Origin: Stella humosa
Lineage (GTDB): Bacteria; Pseudomonadota; Alphaproteobacteria; ATCC43930; Allostellaceae
Assembly: GCF_006738645.1 (NCBI RefSeq)
Contig: NZ_AP019700.1
Location: forward strand, 4,942,001-5,006,000
Direction of reading: 5' to 3'
DNA length: 64,000 nt
A program made the position numbers and the translations under genes. The notes under the pieces were generated by a model. That model made no database searches, was not told where the DNA came from, and was given only the letters and a program-made list of their open reading frames with translations. Below, piece after piece: positions 34,058 to 43,953 of the stretch (its first letter is position 1; every line of letters starts with the position of its first letter).

Positions 34058-37000
34058 GTCGCCCGCCCAAGGGATAGCCAAAGCCGGTGCGCCCGCCCGT
34101 CGAGGGCGACACGGAGCAGGCCCTCGACCGCTTCCGCCGGTGCGTCGTCCAGGCGCATGGTCGAGGGCTCGCCGACGGCCGCGGTCTCCACCTCTATGTC
34201 GTAGCGGGTAGCGCCCACCGTCACTGTCGCCTGGAATCCCGGCCATGATGGCGGGATGCTGGGGTCGATCACCAGGAAACCGCCCTCGCGGCGGATGCCG
34301 AGGATGCCCTCGATGCCGGCGCGGTACATCCAGCCGGCCGCGCCCGTGTACCAGGTCCAGCCGCCCCGGCCGACATGGGGGGCGACCGAATAGACGTCGG
34401 CCGCGACGACATAGGGCTCCACCTTGTAGCGTGCGGCGTCGGCCGGCGTGCGGGCGTGGTTGATGGGATTGAGCAGGCCGAAGAGCGCGACGGCCCGTTC
34501 GCCCGCCCCCATGCGGGCCAGCGCCATCACCGCCCACATGGCGGCATGGCTGTACTGCCCGCCATTCTCGCGCAGGCCGGGCGGGTAGCCGCCGATATAG
34601 CCGGGGTCGCGCTCCGGCTGGTCGAAGGGCGGGGTGAAGAGCAGCGCCAGGCCATCCTGGCGCCGTACCAGCTCGCTTTCCAGCGAGGCCATGGCGGTGG
34701 CCGCCCGCGCCGGGTCGGCCGCACCCGAGAGCACGGCCCAGGACTGGGCGATCGAATCGATCCGGCATGCCGGGCTCGATTGCGCGCCCAGCCAGGTACC
34801 GTCGTCGAAGGTGGCGCGGCGATACCACTGGCCGTCCCAGGCGGTGCGTTCCAGGGCCGCCGTCACGGCGGCGGCATGCGCCCGCCAGCGCCCCGCCCGC
34901 ACCGGATCGCGGGCGTCGGCCAGCGGCGCGAACATCGCCACCGTCCGCACCAGCAGCCAGCCGAGCCAGACGCTCTCGCCCCGGCCATGCTCGCCCACCC
35001 GGTTCATGCCGTCGTTCCAGTCGCCGGTGCCGATCAGCGGCAGCCCGTTGGCGCCGGTCAGTTCCAGGCACTGGTCGAGGCCACGGGCGCAATGCTCGAA
35101 GAGGGATGCGGTCTCGTCGGCCAGCATCGGCTGGAAGAAGGCGTCATGCTCGCCCGGCGCCAGCACCGGCCCGTCCAGGAAGGGCACGACCTCGTCCAGC
35201 ACGCCCAGGTCGCCGGAGGTGGCGACGTAGGTGGCGGTCGCATAGGACAGCCACACCCGGTCGTCGGAAATCCGCGTGCGCACCCCCTGCCCCGAATGCG
35301 GCAGCCACCAATGCTGCACGTCGCCCTCGACGAACTGCCGGGCGGCCGCGCGCAGCAGGTGGCGCCGCGTCTCGTCGGGCATGGCGAAGGTGAGCGCCAT
35401 GCCGTCCTGGAGCTGGTCGCGGAAGCCGTAGGCACCGCTCGCCTGGTAGAAGCCGGCACGCGCGCGGATGCGGCAGGCAATGGTCTGGTACAGCAGCCAG
35501 CCGTTCAGCAGCAGGTCCATCGCCCGGTCCGGCGTGCGTACCTGGACCGCACCCAGCAGCCCGCGCCAATGGTCGACGACAGCGGCGAAGACCGCATCCA
35601 GGTCCGCCTGGCGATAGTGCCGGACCAGGGCATCCACGGCCTCGACCGAGGCGGCCTGGCCCAGGAAGCACACGATTTCCACCGTCTCGCCCGGCGCCAG
35701 CTCGACCACCTGCTGCAAGGCCGTGCAGGGGTCGAGGCCGGCACCGGTGGTGCCCGACAGCGCCCCCGCCTGGAGCAGCAGGGCGGCCGGCGCCGCCAGG
35801 CTGCCATGGCGGCCCAGGAACTCCGCCCGGTCGGCGGTCCAGGCGGTCTGCCGGCCGGCCATGTCGGCAAAGGCGACCCGGCCGGGGAAAGTGACGTTCC
35901 AGGGGTTGCGCGCCAGCATGGCGCCCGTGCCGGCGTCGATCGTGGTCGCGACGAAGGCGGCCGTCGCCCCGCGCCAGGCCCCCAGCACCCATTCCGAATA
36001 GGCGGTCACCGACAGCCGCCGCGGCCGGCCGGAATCGTTGCGCAGCGTCAGGCGGGAGATGCGGATCGGGTCGGCCACCGGCACGAACTGCAGCAGGTCG
36101 AGCGCGATGCCGTCGGCCATGTGGGCGAAACGGCTGTAGCCGAAGCCATGGCGGGCGACATAGGTGCCGCCGTCGCGGATCGGCAGCGCGGTCGCCGTCC
36201 ACAGGCTGCCTGACACCTCGTCGCGGACGTAGATCGCCTCGCCGGCCGGATCGGAAACCGGGTCGTTCGACCAGGGGGTGAGCTGGTTCTCGCGGCTGTT
36301 CTCGGCCCAGCAATGGCCGCTACCGTCGGTCGAGACCTGGAATCCGAAGCCGGTGTTGGCGATGACGTTGATCCAGGGTGCCGGCGTCACCTGGCCTGCC
36401 GCCAGGATGGTGACGTATTCCCGGCCATCCCGGTCGAAGCCGCCGAGGCCGTTGAAGAATTCGAGGTCACCCGGGTCCGGCGGGGCGACGACCGGCGCCG
36501 GGGCTGGTGCCGATGCTGAGATCTGCCGGCCATCGGCCACCGGCTGGAACGGCGCCGGCGGCATTCGGGCCAGCTGCTCGGCGATGCTGCCGCGCCGGGC
36601 CACCAGCGCCACGCGGGCGACCGACTGGAGCAGGGCGCGAGCCTCCACCGTCATCAGGTCGGCGCGCAGGGCATAGACGCCGCCCTTGGCCAGATCGCCG
36701 CCAGGACCGGGCCGCGACCGGCTGCTGCGCACGGCCGTCTCGATCGCGATCTGGAGATCCTGCACGTAGGACGAGGCGCGCTCGTTGACGATGACGAGAT
36801 CGACCCCCAGCCGCTTCATCCGCCAGTATTCGTGCGCACGCAGGAGCTGGCGCAGTTGGGCGATGTCCTCGATGTCGTCGATGCGCAGCAGGACGATCGG
36901 CAGGTCGCCGGAGATGCCGTGCGGCCACAGGCCCGACTGGAGGCCGGCGCCGCGGACGATGGCGTCCGACGGCGCGCGAAACCGGCGGTCGGCATAGAGG

Positions 37001-40000
37001 ATCGGCGCGGCCAGGGTCTGGAAGTCCGCCGCCTCGTCGCTGTCGACGCCGAGGTCGCGGAGCTGCACCTGGGCCTGGGTCCAGGCCAGCGTCCGCGCCC
37101 GGTCGAAGGCGTGGCGGTCGTGGTGGCGGTCGACCAGGTCGAGCAGCGCCGGCCGGGTGGGGGCGACCATCGTCCAGAACGCGACGCGGACCAGCCGCCC
37201 GGGGGCCACCGTCACGGCGTGGCGCAACGACAGGACGGCGTCCAGCACGGTGCCGACCGTGTTCGACAGCGGCTGGTCGCCGTCCACGGCCGCGGCATCG
37301 GCGATGGTCCGCCCGCGGCCGATGAAGCGGGCCCGGTCGGTCTCGTACTGGGGATCGGCCGCGATGCCGCCCTCGACGACGGCGAAGTGCGCGACCCACA
37401 CCCGCGCCTCCTCGGGTGCGCGAGGCCGGCGCGTCGCCACCAGCGCCCCATATTCCGGCAGGTACTCGGTCTCGACGAAGAGCTTGGCGAAAGCCGGGTG
37501 GGTGTTGTCGGCGGCAGCACTCGCCAGCACCAGCTCGGCATAGGAGGTAAGCTCGACCCGGCACGAGCGGCGCCCGCCATTGGCCAGGGTGACGCGGCGG
37601 ACCTCGCCGTCATCCTCGCCCGAGACCAGTACCTCCATGGTGGTGGTCAGGCTGCCGTCGCGGCGGATGAACTCGGCATGGTCCTCGCCGAAGACCACCT
37701 CCTCATGCTCGGCCGGATCGGCCACGGGCTGGCGCCCGGCCGACCACACTCGGCCGCCCTGCATATCGCGCAGGAAGACGAACGAGCCCCAGTCGTCGCG
37801 CGTCGCATCCTCGCGCCAGCGGGTGATGGCGATGTCGCGCCAGCGGCTGTAGCCGGCACCGGCCGCCGTCAGCATCACCGCATAGCGCCCGTTCGACAGC
37901 AGGTGGGTGACCGGTGCGGCCGCGGCCGACGGCGTCACCCGGCGCACGGCCGGCGGCGAGCCGGCGCCGTCGGCGGCGGCCGACGCCTTCACCTCCTCCG
38001 CGCGGGGGTGGGCGACGGCGACGTCGCGCGGCATGCGTTCCTGCAGCAGCAGCTCGCTCGCCTGGATCATCGGCTCGTGGTGGAAGCGGTCGCGCATCCG
38101 GCCGTGCTGCAGGGCGTTGGCGATGGCGACGATGGTCATGCCCTGGTGATGGGCCATGAAGCCGCGCACGATGGCGACGGTCTGCCCGTCCGGCAGCCGC
38201 GAGCGGGTGAAATCCAGCGCCTCGTAGAAGCCATACCGGCCGCTGGCACCCATCGCCGCCAGATGCGCGAAGTTCCGCAGGGCGCCGTGCGGGTCGACCA
38301 TGGTGGCAAGTCCGGTGGCGTAGGGGGCGATCACCACCTCCTCCGACAGGCCGCGCTTCAGGCCGAGGCCGGGGATGCCGAAGTTGGAATACTGATAGGT
38401 GAACTCCAGGTCGCGGGCGTTGTAGGCGGATTCCGAGACGCCCCAGGGGATGCCGAGCTGGCGCCCGTATTCCTGCTGGCGGGCGACGATCAGGCGGTTG
38501 GTCTGGTCCAGCAGGCTGCCGGCGGGCGCCCGCATGACCAGCGACGGCATCAGGTACTCGAACATCGAGCCCGACCACGAGATCAGGGCCGAACCCGTGC
38601 CGAGCGGCGTCGCCGCCCGGCCGAGGCGGAACCAGTGCCGCGTCGGCAGGTCGCCCTTGGCAATCGCGAACAGGCTGGCCAGGCGCGCCTCGGACGCCAG
38701 CAGGTCGTAGCAGCTCGTATCGAGGCGCTGGTCGGCGACCGAATAGCCGATCGACAGCAGCTTGCGGTCGGGATCGAGCAGGAAGGCGAAGTCCATCCCC
38801 AGCGCCAGCGCGCGCGCCTGCGCGGCCAGCGCCGCCAGCCGATGGTCGAGCACGCCCGCCTGGCGCGCCCGGTCGCCGCCATGCTCGGCCGCCCCGCGGC
38901 GTATTGCCTCGATCCAGAAGGCAAGGTCGGCCGAGCGCTCGCCGGTATCGGCCGACAGCATGGCGGGCGCCAGGCGCCCGGCCTTCTCGGCCAGGCGCTG
39001 GATCATCGGCCAGGGGGTGCCGCCGTCCGGCAGCAGCCGGATCTCGTCGAAGATGGCAGCGATCCGCCCGGACGCCTCGCCCCCCGCCGGGAGCGTGTCG
39101 AGCGCCGCACGCGCCAGCGCCAGCGCATCGGCCAGCCCCTGGCGCGCGGTCGGCGCGGGGGGTGCTGCGACCCAGCCCTCGCAGGCGTTGGCCAGCACGA
39201 TCAGGTGGCCGGCCAGGTTGCCGCTGTCGACCGCCGAGACATAGGCCGGGTCGAGCGCGCGCAGGTCGGTCGTGTCGTACCAGTTGAAGAAATGCCCCCG
39301 GAACCGGGTCATCCGCTGCATCGTCGCCAGCGTCGCTTCCAGCCGCTCCACCGTCTCGGCCGTGCCGGCCCAGCCGAAGTCGCGGGCGGCCACGGCCGAC
39401 AGGAGGAAGAGGCCCATGTTGGTGGGCGAGGTACGGTGGGCGACGACCGGCCGCGGGTCCTCCTGGAAATTGTCCGGCGGCAGCATGCTGTCGGCCGCGG
39501 TCACGAAGGTCTCGAAGAAGCGCCAGGTGCGCCGCGCCACGAGCCGCAGCTCCAGGGCATCCGGGTCCGCGGGCGCCAGGCGCCCCGCCGCGGGCGGCGA
39601 CCGGCTGGACCAGGCCGCGATCGCGGGCGCGGCCAGGAACAGGGCCGCCACGGGCAGGATGACCGGCCAGGATGCCGGCGCCAGCACCAGCGCGCCCGCC
39701 GCCGTCGCCAGGCCGAGCCCGGTGCCGCCCGCCATGTCCAGGTAGAAGCCGCGGATGCCGAGCCGGGGACGGCCGGCGGTATCGGCCGCGGTCCGCCATT
39801 CCAGCAGGTGGCGGCGCGTGCGGTAGAGCCGCGCCAGGGTACGCCCTACGGCATCGCCGGTACGCCATGCCTGGTCGGGCAGGAAGGCCACCGTCAGCAA
39901 CGTCTGCATCCCCGCGCGCCGCAGGTCGGCGCTCAGCGCGCGCACGTGGCTGCCGACACGGATGCCCGGGCGCGGCGGGAACGGCGCAAATAGGATCGGC

Positions 40001-42561
40001 AGGAAGGTCGGGATGGCGATCGCCGCCAGCAGCAGCAGGGTCGCGATCGCAGCCGCGGCCGGCGGCAGCAGCCAGCCCAGGCCGAGCGCGGCCAGGATCG
40101 CCGGCGCCAACAGCGAGCGCCGCAGATTGTCCAGCATCTTCCAGCGGCCGATCGCCGGCAGGGCGCCAGGCCCCGTTCCTCGCCGGGTCAACCAGGGCAG
40201 AAGCTGCCAGTCGCCGCGGATCCAGCGATGCTGTCGGCGGGCGGCCACGTCGTAGCGCGACGGGAACTCCTCCACCACCTCGACATCCGATGCCAGGCCC
40301 GCACGGGCGAACACGCCCTCGAACAGGTCGTGGCTGAGCATCGCGTTCTCCGGCACGCGGCCGGCAAGCGCCGCCTCGAACGCGTCGACGTCGTAGATGC
40401 CCTTGCCGGTGTACGACCCCTCGCCGAACAGGTCCTGGTAGACGTCGGAGACGGCCGCCGCATAGGGGTCCATGCCGCCCGGTCCGGAGAAGATGCGCTG
40501 GTAGAGCGAGCCCTCGCGCCCGATCGGCAGCGAGGGGGTGACGCGCGGCTGCAGCACGCCATAGCCGTCGACCACCCGCTGCGCCGCGGGGTCGAGCCGG
40601 GCGCGGTTGAGGGGATGGCCCATCTTGCCGATCAGGCGGGCCGCCGCGTCGCGCGGCAGCCTCGTGTCGGCATCGAGCGTGATGACGTAGCGCACGTCGG
40701 GCGGCACGCGGGGCGCCTGCCCGTCGATCGCCACGAAACTGGTGTCGCCATGGCCGCGCAGCAGGCGGTTCAGCTCGTGCAGCTTGCCGCGCTTGCGCTC
40801 CCACCCCATCCAGCGGTTCTCGCCGGGATTGAACTGGCGACGGCGATGCAGCAGCAGGAAGCGATCGCCGCCCGGCCCCGGCCCATGCCGCCGGTTCAGG
40901 CGCGCGATCGCGGCCGCCGCGACGGCCAGCAGGCGGGCGTCGCCGTCCACCACCTCCTGGTCGGCATCGACCCCGTCCGACAGGAGCGCGAAGGACAGGT
41001 CGCCGCCGGCGCCGGCCAGGTGGTGGACCTCCAGCCGTTCGATCTGCTCCAGCAGGTCGGCCTCGCTGGTCAGCAGCGTCGGCACCGCCACCAGCGTGCG
41101 CAGGTCCGTTGGGACGCCATCCGCCAGCTCCAGGCCCGGCAAGGTCATGGCACCGAAGCCGCTGGTGACCGCGCGATCGACGATGGCGGCCGCTGCCCCC
41201 GTCGCCGGCAGCAGCCCCGCGACGATCCAGGCCGCAAGCCACCCGGTCGTCACCCCGGCCGTGGCCAGCGCCCAGGCAGCCAACAGCAGCAGCGCCAGGG
41301 TCGCCAGCAGGATCGCGCCGGCATAGAAGCCGATGCCGAGGCGGATCTGCAGGCGGTTGAGCCGCACCCGCGGCGGCGGGCGGAAGCCGATGGTGCGCTC
41401 CAGCGCCAAGCGCCCCGCCGCGATCAGATGGTGGCCGGGGTCGCCGAGCCGCCCGGCCTGGGCCGGGTCAGCCGCGGCAGCGTGGCGGGCCGCCGCCAGG
41501 GCGGCGTCGGCGACCGCCAGCTCCGATCGGCCGGAGCCGCGGGCAAGCTGCTCGATGGCGCTGCGATAGAGGTTGCGGGTAGGGAAATCCATCGCCGCGA
41601 AGCCACTGCCCTGGGCCAGCCGCGCGTCGACAAGGCTGACGCTCTCGAACAAGCCGGCCCAGTCGATGTCCGAGATCAGCCGCATGCTGTTGATGACGTT
41701 GCGCACGGTGAGGTTGGAGGCGCCCTGACGCTGCTGGGCATGCTGCACCACCAGCTCGACGCTGGTGCCCTGGCGGGCCAGCCGCTCGTCCAACCAGGCC
41801 AGGGCCGGCATCTCGCGCGGGTCCTGGTCGCGCAGGCGCCGGGCAAGCTGGGCCGCGAACAGCTCCGACAGGGGGCCGGCCGGGCGGGCGGCGATATCGG
41901 CATCCAGCATCGTCCGCGCCTGTCCGGCGAGCAGCAGCCGGTCGGCCAGCAGGTTGGCATCGCCGCGCTCGTCGCGCCCTACCGTGATCTGGTCGGCCAG
42001 CCGGCGCAGGTTCTCGACCAGGACGATGCGCAGCGTGATGGCGACGGCCCACAGCTCGCCGATCGTCAGCGGCTGGACGCGCTGGTAGGCCGCGATGAAG
42101 CGGCGGAGCGTGTCGGGATCGAAATGGCTGTCGGTGTGGGCAACGAAGGCCCAGGCCAGGCCAAACACCCGCGGATAGCCCGCGAACGGCCCCGCGGCCA
42201 GCTTGGGTAGCTGGCGATAGTAGCCGGGTGGCAGGTCGTCGCGGATCTCGCGAATCTGCTCCTCGACCAGGTGATAGTTGTCGAGCAGCCATTCGGCCGC
42301 CGGCACGACCGCGTGGCCGGCCTCCAGGTCGGCAGCCCCGGCCCGATAGGCCGCCAGCAGCACCACGGCATTGTCGTCGAGCCGCTTCTGCAGCGACAGC
42401 ACCGACGGCGGCCGGCGGGTGACCGGCTGGGCCGCCGCCAGGCTTTCGGCATGCTGTTCCAGCCGCTCGACGCCGAAGATTTCCTGGCGAACCGGATCAT
42501 GGTCGGCCCAGGGCGGCAACGGGGGACCGCGGCCGAGAAGCCGGCGGAGGATGGGGTGCAT
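34054..42561 (-). CDS. ndvB: Cyclic beta-1,2-glucan synthase (GT84-GH94), NdvB/ChvB type
   Basis: A giant inner-membrane enzyme of 2835 residues, the size of Agrobacterium ChvB and Sinorhizobium NdvB. Membrane helices cluster near 410-475, 830-870 and 955-1000. The glycosyltransferase-84 catalytic region lies between them, with VITLDADTRLPRDAAARLIG at about 625-645. A long phosphorylase-like half follows: two beta-sandwich regions, then the alpha/alpha barrel with GTGDWNDGMNRVGEHGRGES near 2515. In characterised homologues one protein primes, elongates and cyclises UDP-glucose into periplasmic cyclic glucan for osmotic adaptation and host interaction, and the GH94 end controls chain length. 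Start 42561 has GGAAAGG upstream. A small gene precedes it by 19 bases. Confidence 0.95.
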   Translation of the reverse strand: MHPILRRLLGRGPPLPPWADHDPVRQEIFGVERLEQHAESLAAAQPVTRRPPSVLSLQKRLDDNAVVLLAAYRAGAADLEAGHAVVPAAEWLLDNYHLVEEQIREIRDDLPPGYYRQLPKLAAGPFAGYPRVFGLAWAFVAHTDSHFDPDTLRRFIAAYQRVQPLTIGELWAVAITLRIVLVENLRRLADQITVGRDERGDANLLADRLLLAGQARTMLDADIAARPAGPLSELFAAQLARRLRDQDPREMPALAWLDERLARQGTSVELVVQHAQQRQGASNLTVRNVINSMRLISDIDWAGLFESVSLVDARLAQGSGFAAMDFPTRNLYRSAIEQLARGSGRSELAVADAALAAARHAAAADPAQAGRLGDPGHHLIAAGRLALERTIGFRPPPRVRLNRLQIRLGIGFYAGAILLATLALLLLAAWALATAGVTTGWLAAWIVAGLLPATGAAAAIVDRAVTSGFGAMTLPGLELADGVPTDLRTLVAVPTLLTSEADLLEQIERLEVHHLAGAGGDLSFALLSDGVDADQEVVDGDARLLAVAAAAIARLNRRHGPGPGGDRFLLLHRRRQFNPGENRWMGWERKRGKLHELNRLLRGHGDTSFVAIDGQAPRVPPDVRYVITLDADTRLPRDAAARLIGKMGHPLNRARLDPAAQRVVDGYGVLQPRVTPSLPIGREGSLYQRIFSGPGGMDPYAAAVSDVYQDLFGEGSYTGKGIYDVDAFEAALAGRVPENAMLSHDLFEGVFARAGLASDVEVVEEFPSRYDVAARRQHRWIRGDWQLLPWLTRRGTGPGALPAIGRWKMLDNLRRSLLAPAILAALGLGWLLPPAAAAIATLLLLAAIAIPTFLPILFAPFPPRPGIRVGSHVRALSADLRRAGMQTLLTVAFLPDQAWRTGDAVGRTLARLYRTRRHLLEWRTAADTAGRPRLGIRGFYLDMAGGTGLGLATAAGALVLAPASWPVILPVAALFLAAPAIAAWSSRSPPAAGRLAPADPDALELRLVARRTWRFFETFVTAADSMLPPDNFQEDPRPVVAHRTSPTNMGLFLLSAVAARDFGWAGTAETVERLEATLATMQRMTRFRGHFFNWYDTTDLRALDPAYVSAVDSGNLAGHLIVLANACEGWVAAPPAPTARQGLADALALARAALDTLPAGGEASGRIAAIFDEIRLLPDGGTPWPMIQRLAEKAGRLAPAMLSADTGERSADLAFWIEAIRRGAAEHGGDRARQAGVLDHRLAALAAQARALALGMDFAFLLDPDRKLLSIGYSVADQRLDTSCYDLLASEARLASLFAIAKGDLPTRHWFRLGRAATPLGTGSALISWSGSMFEYLMPSLVMRAPAGSLLDQTNRLIVARQQEYGRQLGIPWGVSESAYNARDLEFTYQYSNFGIPGLGLKRGLSEEVVIAPYATGLATMVDPHGALRNFAHLAAMGASGRYGFYEALDFTRSRLPDGQTVAIVRGFMAHHQGMTIVAIANALQHGRMRDRFHHEPMIQASELLLQERMPRDVAVAHPRAEEVKASAAADGAGSPPAVRRVTPSAAAAPVTHLLSNGRYAVMLTAAGAGYSRWRDIAITRWREDATRDDWGSFVFLRDMQGGRVWSAGRQPVADPAEHEEVVFGEDHAEFIRRDGSLTTTMEVLVSGEDDGEVRRVTLANGGRRSCRVELTSYAELVLASAAADNTHPAFAKLFVETEYLPEYGALVATRRPRAPEEARVWVAHFAVVEGGIAADPQYETDRARFIGRGRTIADAAAVDGDQPLSNTVGTVLDAVLSLRHAVTVAPGRLVRVAFWTMVAPTRPALLDLVDRHHDRHAFDRARTLAWTQAQVQLRDLGVDSDEAADFQTLAAPILYADRRFRAPSDAIVRGAGLQSGLWPHGISGDLPIVLLRIDDIEDIAQLRQLLRAHEYWRMKRLGVDLVIVNERASSYVQDLQIAIETAVRSSRSRPGPGGDLAKGGVYALRADLMTVEARALLQSVARVALVARRGSIAEQLARMPPAPFQPVADGRQISASAPAPAPVVAPPDPGDLEFFNGLGGFDRDGREYVTILAAGQVTPAPWINVIANTGFGFQVSTDGSGHCWAENSRENQLTPWSNDPVSDPAGEAIYVRDEVSGSLWTATALPIRDGGTYVARHGFGYSRFAHMADGIALDLLQFVPVADPIRISRLTLRNDSGRPRRLSVTAYSEWVLGAWRGATAAFVATTIDAGTGAMLARNPWNVTFPGRVAFADMAGRQTAWTADRAEFLGRHGSLAAPAALLLQAGALSGTTGAGLDPCTALQQVVELAPGETVEIVCFLGQAASVEAVDALVRHYRQADLDAVFAAVVDHWRGLLGAVQVRTPDRAMDLLLNGWLLYQTIACRIRARAGFYQASGAYGFRDQLQDGMALTFAMPDETRRHLLRAAARQFVEGDVQHWWLPHSGQGVRTRISDDRVWLSYATATYVATSGDLGVLDEVVPFLDGPVLAPGEHDAFFQPMLADETASLFEHCARGLDQCLELTGANGLPLIGTGDWNDGMNRVGEHGRGESVWLGWLLVRTVAMFAPLADARDPVRAGRWRAHAAAVTAALERTAWDGQWYRRATFDDGTWLGAQSSPACRIDSIAQSWAVLSGAADPARAATAMASLESELVRRQDGLALLFTPPFDQPERDPGYIGGYPPGLRENGGQYSHAAMWAVMALARMGAGERAVALFGLLNPINHARTPADAARYKVEPYVVAADVYSVAPHVGRGGWTWYTGAAGWMYRAGIEGILGIRREGGFLVIDPSIPPSWPGFQATVTVGATRYDIEVETAAVGEPSTMRLDDAPAEAVEGLLRVALDGRAHRLWLSLGRAT

Positions 42562-42580
42562 TCGCGCCTTTCCGGCCGGA

Positions 42581-42856
42581 TCAGATGCCGGCATCGGCCT
42601 CCAGCGCCTGGGCCAGTTCGGCCGGGTCGACGGGAAAGACCTGTTCGATTCCCCGCGGAGCGGCCGCGCCCGCCACCGGCAGGGCCGGCGTATGCAGCAT
42701 CGTCGCCGTGCGCTGGAAAGCGCTGAAGGACAGGCCCTCCAGCCGCTCCTCGTCGACCACGAGCCGATAGGTGCCGGCGGGCTGGGTCCCGTCGAACACG
42801 CTGAGGCGGAACGGATGCCGGAAGGTGACCGCGGTTTCCGTGGTCCGAAATGCCAT
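42581..42856 (-). CDS. Small protein of unknown function upstream of ndvB
   Basis: A 91-residue soluble protein that I do not recognise. The first half looks like beta strands (FRHPFRLSVFDGTQPAGTYRLVVDEERLEGLSF) and includes a DGTQPAGTY turn. The second half ends in an acidic stretch (DPAELAQALEADAGI). It has no signal peptide, membrane segment or Cys. It ends 19 bases before the ndvB ATG and must share its transcript, so a role linked to glucan synthesis or its control is possible. Codon use and start (ATG with GGAAAGGGCTGAAC upstream) look genuine. Confidence 0.72.
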   Translation of the reverse strand: MAFRTTETAVTFRHPFRLSVFDGTQPAGTYRLVVDEERLEGLSFSAFQRTATMLHTPALPVAGAAAPRGIEQVFPVDPAELAQALEADAGI

Positions 42857-43077
42857 GTTCAGCCCTTTCCGTCACCGAACCGGGACAGGAAGGAATCGCC
42901 GCCATTTCATGGTGAACGTCGACCCCGAACCGCATCCTGCCGGAAATATTCCCGACACAGACACGAAGTCACCGGCCGGGTCGATCGACCAAATTATTAT
43001 GGACCCGTGGGCGTTATTCGACAAGACAACTTTATATATTCATCCAGTATCGACCGGATTTTTACCAGGAGGCCGGA
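42857..43077. promoter_or_regulatory. Divergent promoter region between the ndvB operon and the transglutaminase gene
   Basis: 221 bases without a gene, distinctly AT-richer than the surroundings. Islands at 42991-43000 (AAATTATTAT) and 43031-43040 (TTTATATATT) are the most likely -10 regions for the leftward and rightward genes. I cannot assign confident -35 boxes. A perfect Shine-Dalgarno ends the region. Confidence 0.45.
43067..43072 (+). promoter_or_regulatory. Perfect Shine-Dalgarno that fixes a TTG start
   Basis: AGGAGG is followed by 5 bases and TTG 43078. No ATG or GTG in frame is near, so this site decides that the transglutaminase gene begins with TTG. Confidence 0.8.
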
Positions 43078-43941
43078 TTGACCCTGCTTACGGTGCGGCA
43101 TCGCACGAGCTTCCGCTATCGCCAGCCCGTGCAGCTGGCGCCGCACCGCCTGCTCCTGCGCCCGCGCGAAAGCCGCGAGCTGCGCCTGCGGTCGAGCACG
43201 GTGACGCTGACGCCGGCCGCCACCCTGACCTGGACCCAGGACGTCGTCGGCAATGCGGTGGCGACGGCCCGCTTTGCCGCCCCGGTCGAGCATCTGGTGA
43301 TCGACGCGGTGGCCGAGCTGGAGCTGGATGCAGTGGCCTGGCCGGTGTTCGACATCGCCGCCGTGGCGCTGACCTATCCCTTCGCCTATCCCGACGACGA
43401 GCGGATCGACCTGGGGGCGATGGCCGTGCCGCAATATCCCGACCCGGCCGGCCGGGTCGGCACCTGGGCGCGCGGCTTCGTGCGCGCCGAGCCCACCGAC
43501 ACGCTGGCGCTGTTGCGCGACCTGGCCGAGGGGGTGTCGGCTTGGATCGGCTACCAGAGCCGCGACGAGGAAGGCACGCAATGGCCGACGCGCACGCTCG
43601 ATCGCGGCTGGGGGTCGTGCCGCGACTTGGCCGTGCTGTTGGCAGAGGCCGCGCGCAGCCTGGGCTTTGGCGCCCGCATCGTGTCGGGCTATCTCTACGA
43701 CCCGCTGCAGGACCAGAAAGGGTCGGCCGGCGCCGGCTCGACCCATGCCTGGACCGAGATCTACCTGCCGGGGGCGGGCTGGATCGCCTTCGACCCGACC
43801 AACCGCCGGGTCGGCGGCTTCAACCTGATCCCGGTCGCAGTCGCCCGCGACATCCGCCAGGCGATGCCGGTCGCCGGCAGCTATGCCGGCACCGCCGACG
43901 CGTTTGCGGGCATGACGGTCGAGGTCAGCGTCACCGCCTGA
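43078..43941 (+). CDS. Transglutaminase-like cysteine peptidase family protein
   Basis: 287 residues. An N-terminal beta domain (HRTSFRYRQPVQLAPHRLLLRPRES, about 8-32, the usual Bact_transglu_N start) precedes the papain-like core. The triad is Cys181 (GWGSCRDLA), His223 (STHAWTEIYLP) and Asp239 (FDPTN). Family members in alphaproteobacteria are cytoplasmic proteases or amidases of unknown substrate. No signal peptide. Translation starts at TTG after a perfect AGGAGG. It converges on the large sensor protein with 12 bases between stops. Confidence 0.9.
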   Translation: MTLLTVRHRTSFRYRQPVQLAPHRLLLRPRESRELRLRSSTVTLTPAATLTWTQDVVGNAVATARFAAPVEHLVIDAVAELELDAVAWPVFDIAAVALTYPFAYPDDERIDLGAMAVPQYPDPAGRVGTWARGFVRAEPTDTLALLRDLAEGVSAWIGYQSRDEEGTQWPTRTLDRGWGSCRDLAVLLAEAARSLGFGARIVSGYLYDPLQDQKGSAGAGSTHAWTEIYLPGAGWIAFDPTNRRVGGFNLIPVAVARDIRQAMPVAGSYAGTADAFAGMTVEVSVTA

Positions 43942-43953
43942 CGGGGCACCCTG

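Noticed and set aside
36832-39993. A 1053-residue open frame antisense to ndvB, and similar long antisense frames (for example 37703-41242 and 40228-42210).
   Set aside because: They are Arg/Pro/Gly/His-rich, low-complexity translations with no domain motif, as expected opposite or out of frame with a GC-rich gene. ndvB is fully supported.
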